Position numbers and translations under genes: made by a program. This document shows, one piece after another, positions 4,952 to 6,030 of a stretch of 6,030 nucleotides of DNA. The notes below the pieces were generated by a model that saw only the letters and a list, made by a program, of their open reading frames with translations, searched no databases and was not told the origin of the DNA. Source of the DNA: a bacterium (GTDB lineage Bacteria > Patescibacteriota > Minisyncoccia > UBA6257 > JAGGUH01); the NCBI GenBank assembly GCA_021158645.1, contig JAGGUH010000082.1, forward strand, positions 1 to 6,030. Reading direction: 5' to 3'. Within the stretch, counting starts at the first letter, position 1; each line of letters starts with the position of its first letter.

Positions 4952-4980
4952 TTGCAAAAACTTGTTTTCCTTTCTATAAT
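4952..4980 (+). promoter_or_regulatory. nadD promoter, predicted leaderless
   Basis: TTGCAA (4952-4957, four of six consensus), a 17-base spacer and a perfect TATAAT (4975-4980). The ATG starts 10 bases after the end of the -10, so the transcript should begin about three bases before the start codon. TTGCAA is its own reverse complement, but no matching -10 was found for murB on the other strand. Confidence 0.7.
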
Positions 4981-4989
4981 TTTTAAAAA

Positions 4990-5655
4990 ATGAAAAAAAA
5001 GAAAGCAAAAATAAAAAGAATTGGAATTTTAGGAGGAACTTTTAACCCACCCCATTTGGGCCATTTAAAAATCGCAGAAAAAGCAATAGAGGTATTAAAA
5101 TTAGATGAATTAATTTTTATGCCAACTGGCATACCAACACTTCCCAAAAAAGATTTAATTCCTTCAAAAAATAGATTGGAAATGTTAAAATTTTTAGCCA
5201 AATTCAATCCAAAGTTTTCAATTTCAGAATATGAAATAAAAAAAGCAAAAAGAGGTAAAAAATCTTATACTCTTGAAACCATTAAATATCTTAAAAGAAA
5301 ATTTAAAAATGTAAAATTTTTTTGGATTATTGGCGAAGATTCATTTTGCGAAATTATAATGGGCAAATGGAAGCATAATTCAAAAATTTTAGATTTAATG
5401 AAATTTGTTGTTTTTTTAAGAAAAAAACCTTTTTCTATAAAAAATATCCCTAAAAAATACAAAGAAAAAGCAAAAAAACTTTTAAAAAAAGTAATTTATA
5501 TTGAAAATACAAATATTCCGATTTCAGCCACTGAAATTAGAGAAAAGATAAAAAAAGGAAAAAGTGTAAAAAAATTAGTGCCTAAAGAAATTGAAAATTA
5601 TATTAAAACGCATCATCTCTATTCTAATAATAAAGTTAAAAAGTCAATTTGTTAA
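4990..5655 (+). CDS. nadD: Nicotinate-nucleotide adenylyltransferase (NadD)
   Basis: A 221-residue cytosolic enzyme that joins nicotinate mononucleotide to AMP from ATP, giving deamido-NAD, the step before NAD synthetase. Motifs: GGTFNPPHLGH (15-25) is the nucleotidyltransferase HxGH signature with H22 and H25; SYTLETI (92-98) and IIGED (113-117) are the middle NadD motifs; ISATEIR (178-184) is the second ATP-binding signature (ISxTxIR), followed by the family's closing VPKEIENYI and HHLY. The usual PPHK segment is altered here to TLPKKD (50-55), losing the histidine but keeping a lysine. The N-terminus carries a lysine-rich extension (MKKKKAKIKR) encoded by an A8 run at 4993-5000. The ATG is supported by the promoter spacing; there is no Shine-Dalgarno site. 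Confidence 0.94.
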   Translation: MKKKKAKIKRIGILGGTFNPPHLGHLKIAEKAIEVLKLDELIFMPTGIPTLPKKDLIPSKNRLEMLKFLAKFNPKFSISEYEIKKAKRGKKSYTLETIKYLKRKFKNVKFFWIIGEDSFCEIIMGKWKHNSKILDLMKFVVFLRKKPFSIKNIPKKYKEKAKKLLKKVIYIENTNIPISATEIREKIKKGKSVKKLVPKEIENYIKTHHLYSNNKVKKSIC

Positions 5656-5678
5656 AATTTATAGATATTCGTTATAAT
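5649..5678 (+). promoter_or_regulatory. Consensus-like promoter pointing into the repeat block
   Basis: TTGTTA (5649-5654, overlapping the nadD stop), an 18-base spacer and a perfect TATAAT (5673-5678). By the spacing seen at the other promoters a start codon would be expected near 5687; instead heptamer repeats begin at 5681. No ORF follows within the window. Confidence 0.5.
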
Positions 5679-5680
5679 AA

Positions 5681-5728
5681 GCGCAAAGCGTAAAGTGTAA
5701 AGCGCAAAGGTACGGCGTAAAGCGTAAA
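5681..5728. repeat. Heptamer array 1, consensus GCGTAAA
   Basis: Four head-to-tail 7-base units (GCGCAAA, GCGTAAA, GTGTAAA, GCGCAAA; 5681-5708), a six-base interruption GGTACG, and two exact GCGTAAA units (5715-5728), followed by ACTA. The same heptamer recurs at 5931-5950. Confidence 0.8.
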
Positions 5729-5744
5729 ACTAATTATTCAAATT

Positions 5745-5799
5745 AAATCTCAAATCTCAAATGTCAAATCTCAAATCCAAATCTTAAATCTAAAATCTA
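5745..5799. repeat. Heptamer array 2, consensus AAATCTC
   Basis: Units in order: AAATCTC, AAATCTC, AAATGTC, AAATCTC, the 6-base variant AAATCC (5773-5778), AAATCTT, AAATCTA, AAATCTA, then decay into AAATTTTT. The 6-base variant followed by AAATCTT recurs exactly 240 bases downstream. Confidence 0.8.
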
Positions 5800-5825
5800 A
5801 ATTTTTAATGCCAAATGTCAAAAAA

Positions 5826-5874
5826 ATTCAAAATATCAAAAATCAAAATTCAAAATGACAATTCAAAATTCAAA
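5826..5874. repeat. Heptamer array 3, consensus ATTCAAA
   Basis: Units ATTCAAA, ATATCAAA, AATCAAA, ATTCAAA, a five-base ATGAC plus A interruption, then two exact ATTCAAA units (5861-5874). It is a third, distinct 7-base family, again ending each unit in AAA. Confidence 0.7.
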
Positions 5875-5898
5875 AAGAATATCCCTCTCCCACCTTAA

Positions 5899-5927
5899 TC
5901 CTCCCCCTCCCTCTGGGAGGGGGAGGA
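5899..5927. repeat. GC-rich 13-bp perfect palindrome
   Basis: TCCTCCCCCTCCC (5899-5911) pairs without mismatch with GGGAGGGGGAGGA (5915-5927) around the loop TCT. Apart from the tRNA genes it is the most GC-rich stretch in the window, preceded by another C-rich piece (CCCTCTCCCACC, 5883-5894). No T-tract follows on either strand, so it is not a standard terminator. It resembles a repetitive extragenic palindrome and sits between the two copies of the heptamer block. Confidence 0.7.
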
Positions 5928-5930
5928 AAA

Positions 5931-6030
5931 GTGTAAAACTACAGCGTAAAACTTAAAGAGAATTCAAATTTAATCTCAAATCTCAAATCTCAAATGTCAA
6001 ATGTCAACTCTCAAATCCAAATCTTATATC
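5931..6030. repeat. Second copy of the composite heptamer block (cut by window edge)
   Basis: GTGTAAA (5931) and GCGTAAA (5944), each followed by ACT or ACTT, repeat the end of array 1. ATTCAAATT at 5962 matches 5736. Then a new AAATCTC array runs from 5971 to 6025: TAATCTC, AAATCTC twice, AAATGTC twice, AACTCTC, the 6-base AAATCC and AAATCTT. It has two more heptamers before AAATCC than the first copy, which explains the offset growing from 226 to 240 bases. Confidence 0.7.

Noticed and set aside
4926..4957. Divergent murB promoter sharing the palindromic TTGCAA
   Set aside because: At 16-18 bases downstream on the minus strand the best -10 is CTTAAA, a poor match, and it would leave only three bases before the ATG.
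4983..5207. 74-codon minus-strand open frame opposite nadD
   Set aside because: Antisense shadow of the nadD N-terminal region, with a low-complexity Phe-rich end.
5265..5462. 65-codon minus-strand open frame opposite nadD
   Set aside because: Antisense shadow of nadD with no start signals or recognisable motif.
5915..5926. G-quadruplex
   Set aside because: Only three G-runs of 3, 5 and 2 are present; the perfect hairpin explains the sequence better.
5899..5927. Rho-independent terminator for nadD
   Set aside because: The stem is strong but no T-run follows on either strand, and it lies over 240 bases past the nadD stop.
5681..6030. CRISPR array
   Set aside because: The repeats are 7 bases long and directly abutting, without unique spacers of 30-40 bases, and no cas gene is near.

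Overview
This is a strongly AT-rich, lysine-rich bacterial window. It is bacterial because it carries murB (peptidoglycan precursor synthesis), nadD, and bacterial-type tRNAs and sigma-70-like promoters. Small compact genes, near-absence of Shine-Dalgarno sequences, promoters placed almost on top of start codons, tRNAs without encoded CCA, and tandem-heptamer intergenic DNA together suggest a reduced-genome lineage such as the Candidate Phyla Radiation (Patescibacteria). That placement is an inference. TGA appears to act as a stop, so nothing points to the UGA-as-glycine code of some CPR groups.

Layout. At the left edge is the first 16 codons of a minus-strand gene with a signal-peptide-like start, a strong ribosome binding site and a good promoter. 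Positions 50-684 are otherwise non-genic and hold short repeats and a start-less minus-strand ORF relic (315-569). Next comes a hicB-hicA toxin-antitoxin pair (685-1120), followed by an AbrB/MazE-like fragment (1208-1321). A two-gene plus-strand operon follows: a Nudix hydrolase of the Ap4A-hydrolase type and a class II glycerate 2-kinase, overlapping by ATGA (1383-3085). It converges on a minus-strand block that reads murB, mpg (3-methyladenine DNA glycosylase), tRNA-Gln(CUG), tRNA-Phe(GAA) from right to left (4925-3212). Divergent from murB is nadD (4990-5655). The right end (5681-6030) has no gene. It holds three families of 7-nt tandem repeats and a GC-rich 13-bp palindrome, and then a second copy of the same arrangement starts.

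How it works together. The recognisable genes are housekeeping: NAD synthesis (nadD), cell wall (murB), base-excision repair (mpg), nucleotide clean-up (Nudix), feeding glycerate into lower glycolysis (glycerate kinase) and two tRNAs. hicBA and its neighbouring relics form a small accessory island. The two things that stand out are a repeated promoter layout predicting leaderless mRNAs for hicB, the Nudix gene and nadD, and the composite heptamer block at the right end, which lies directly behind a consensus-like promoter with no gene in view.
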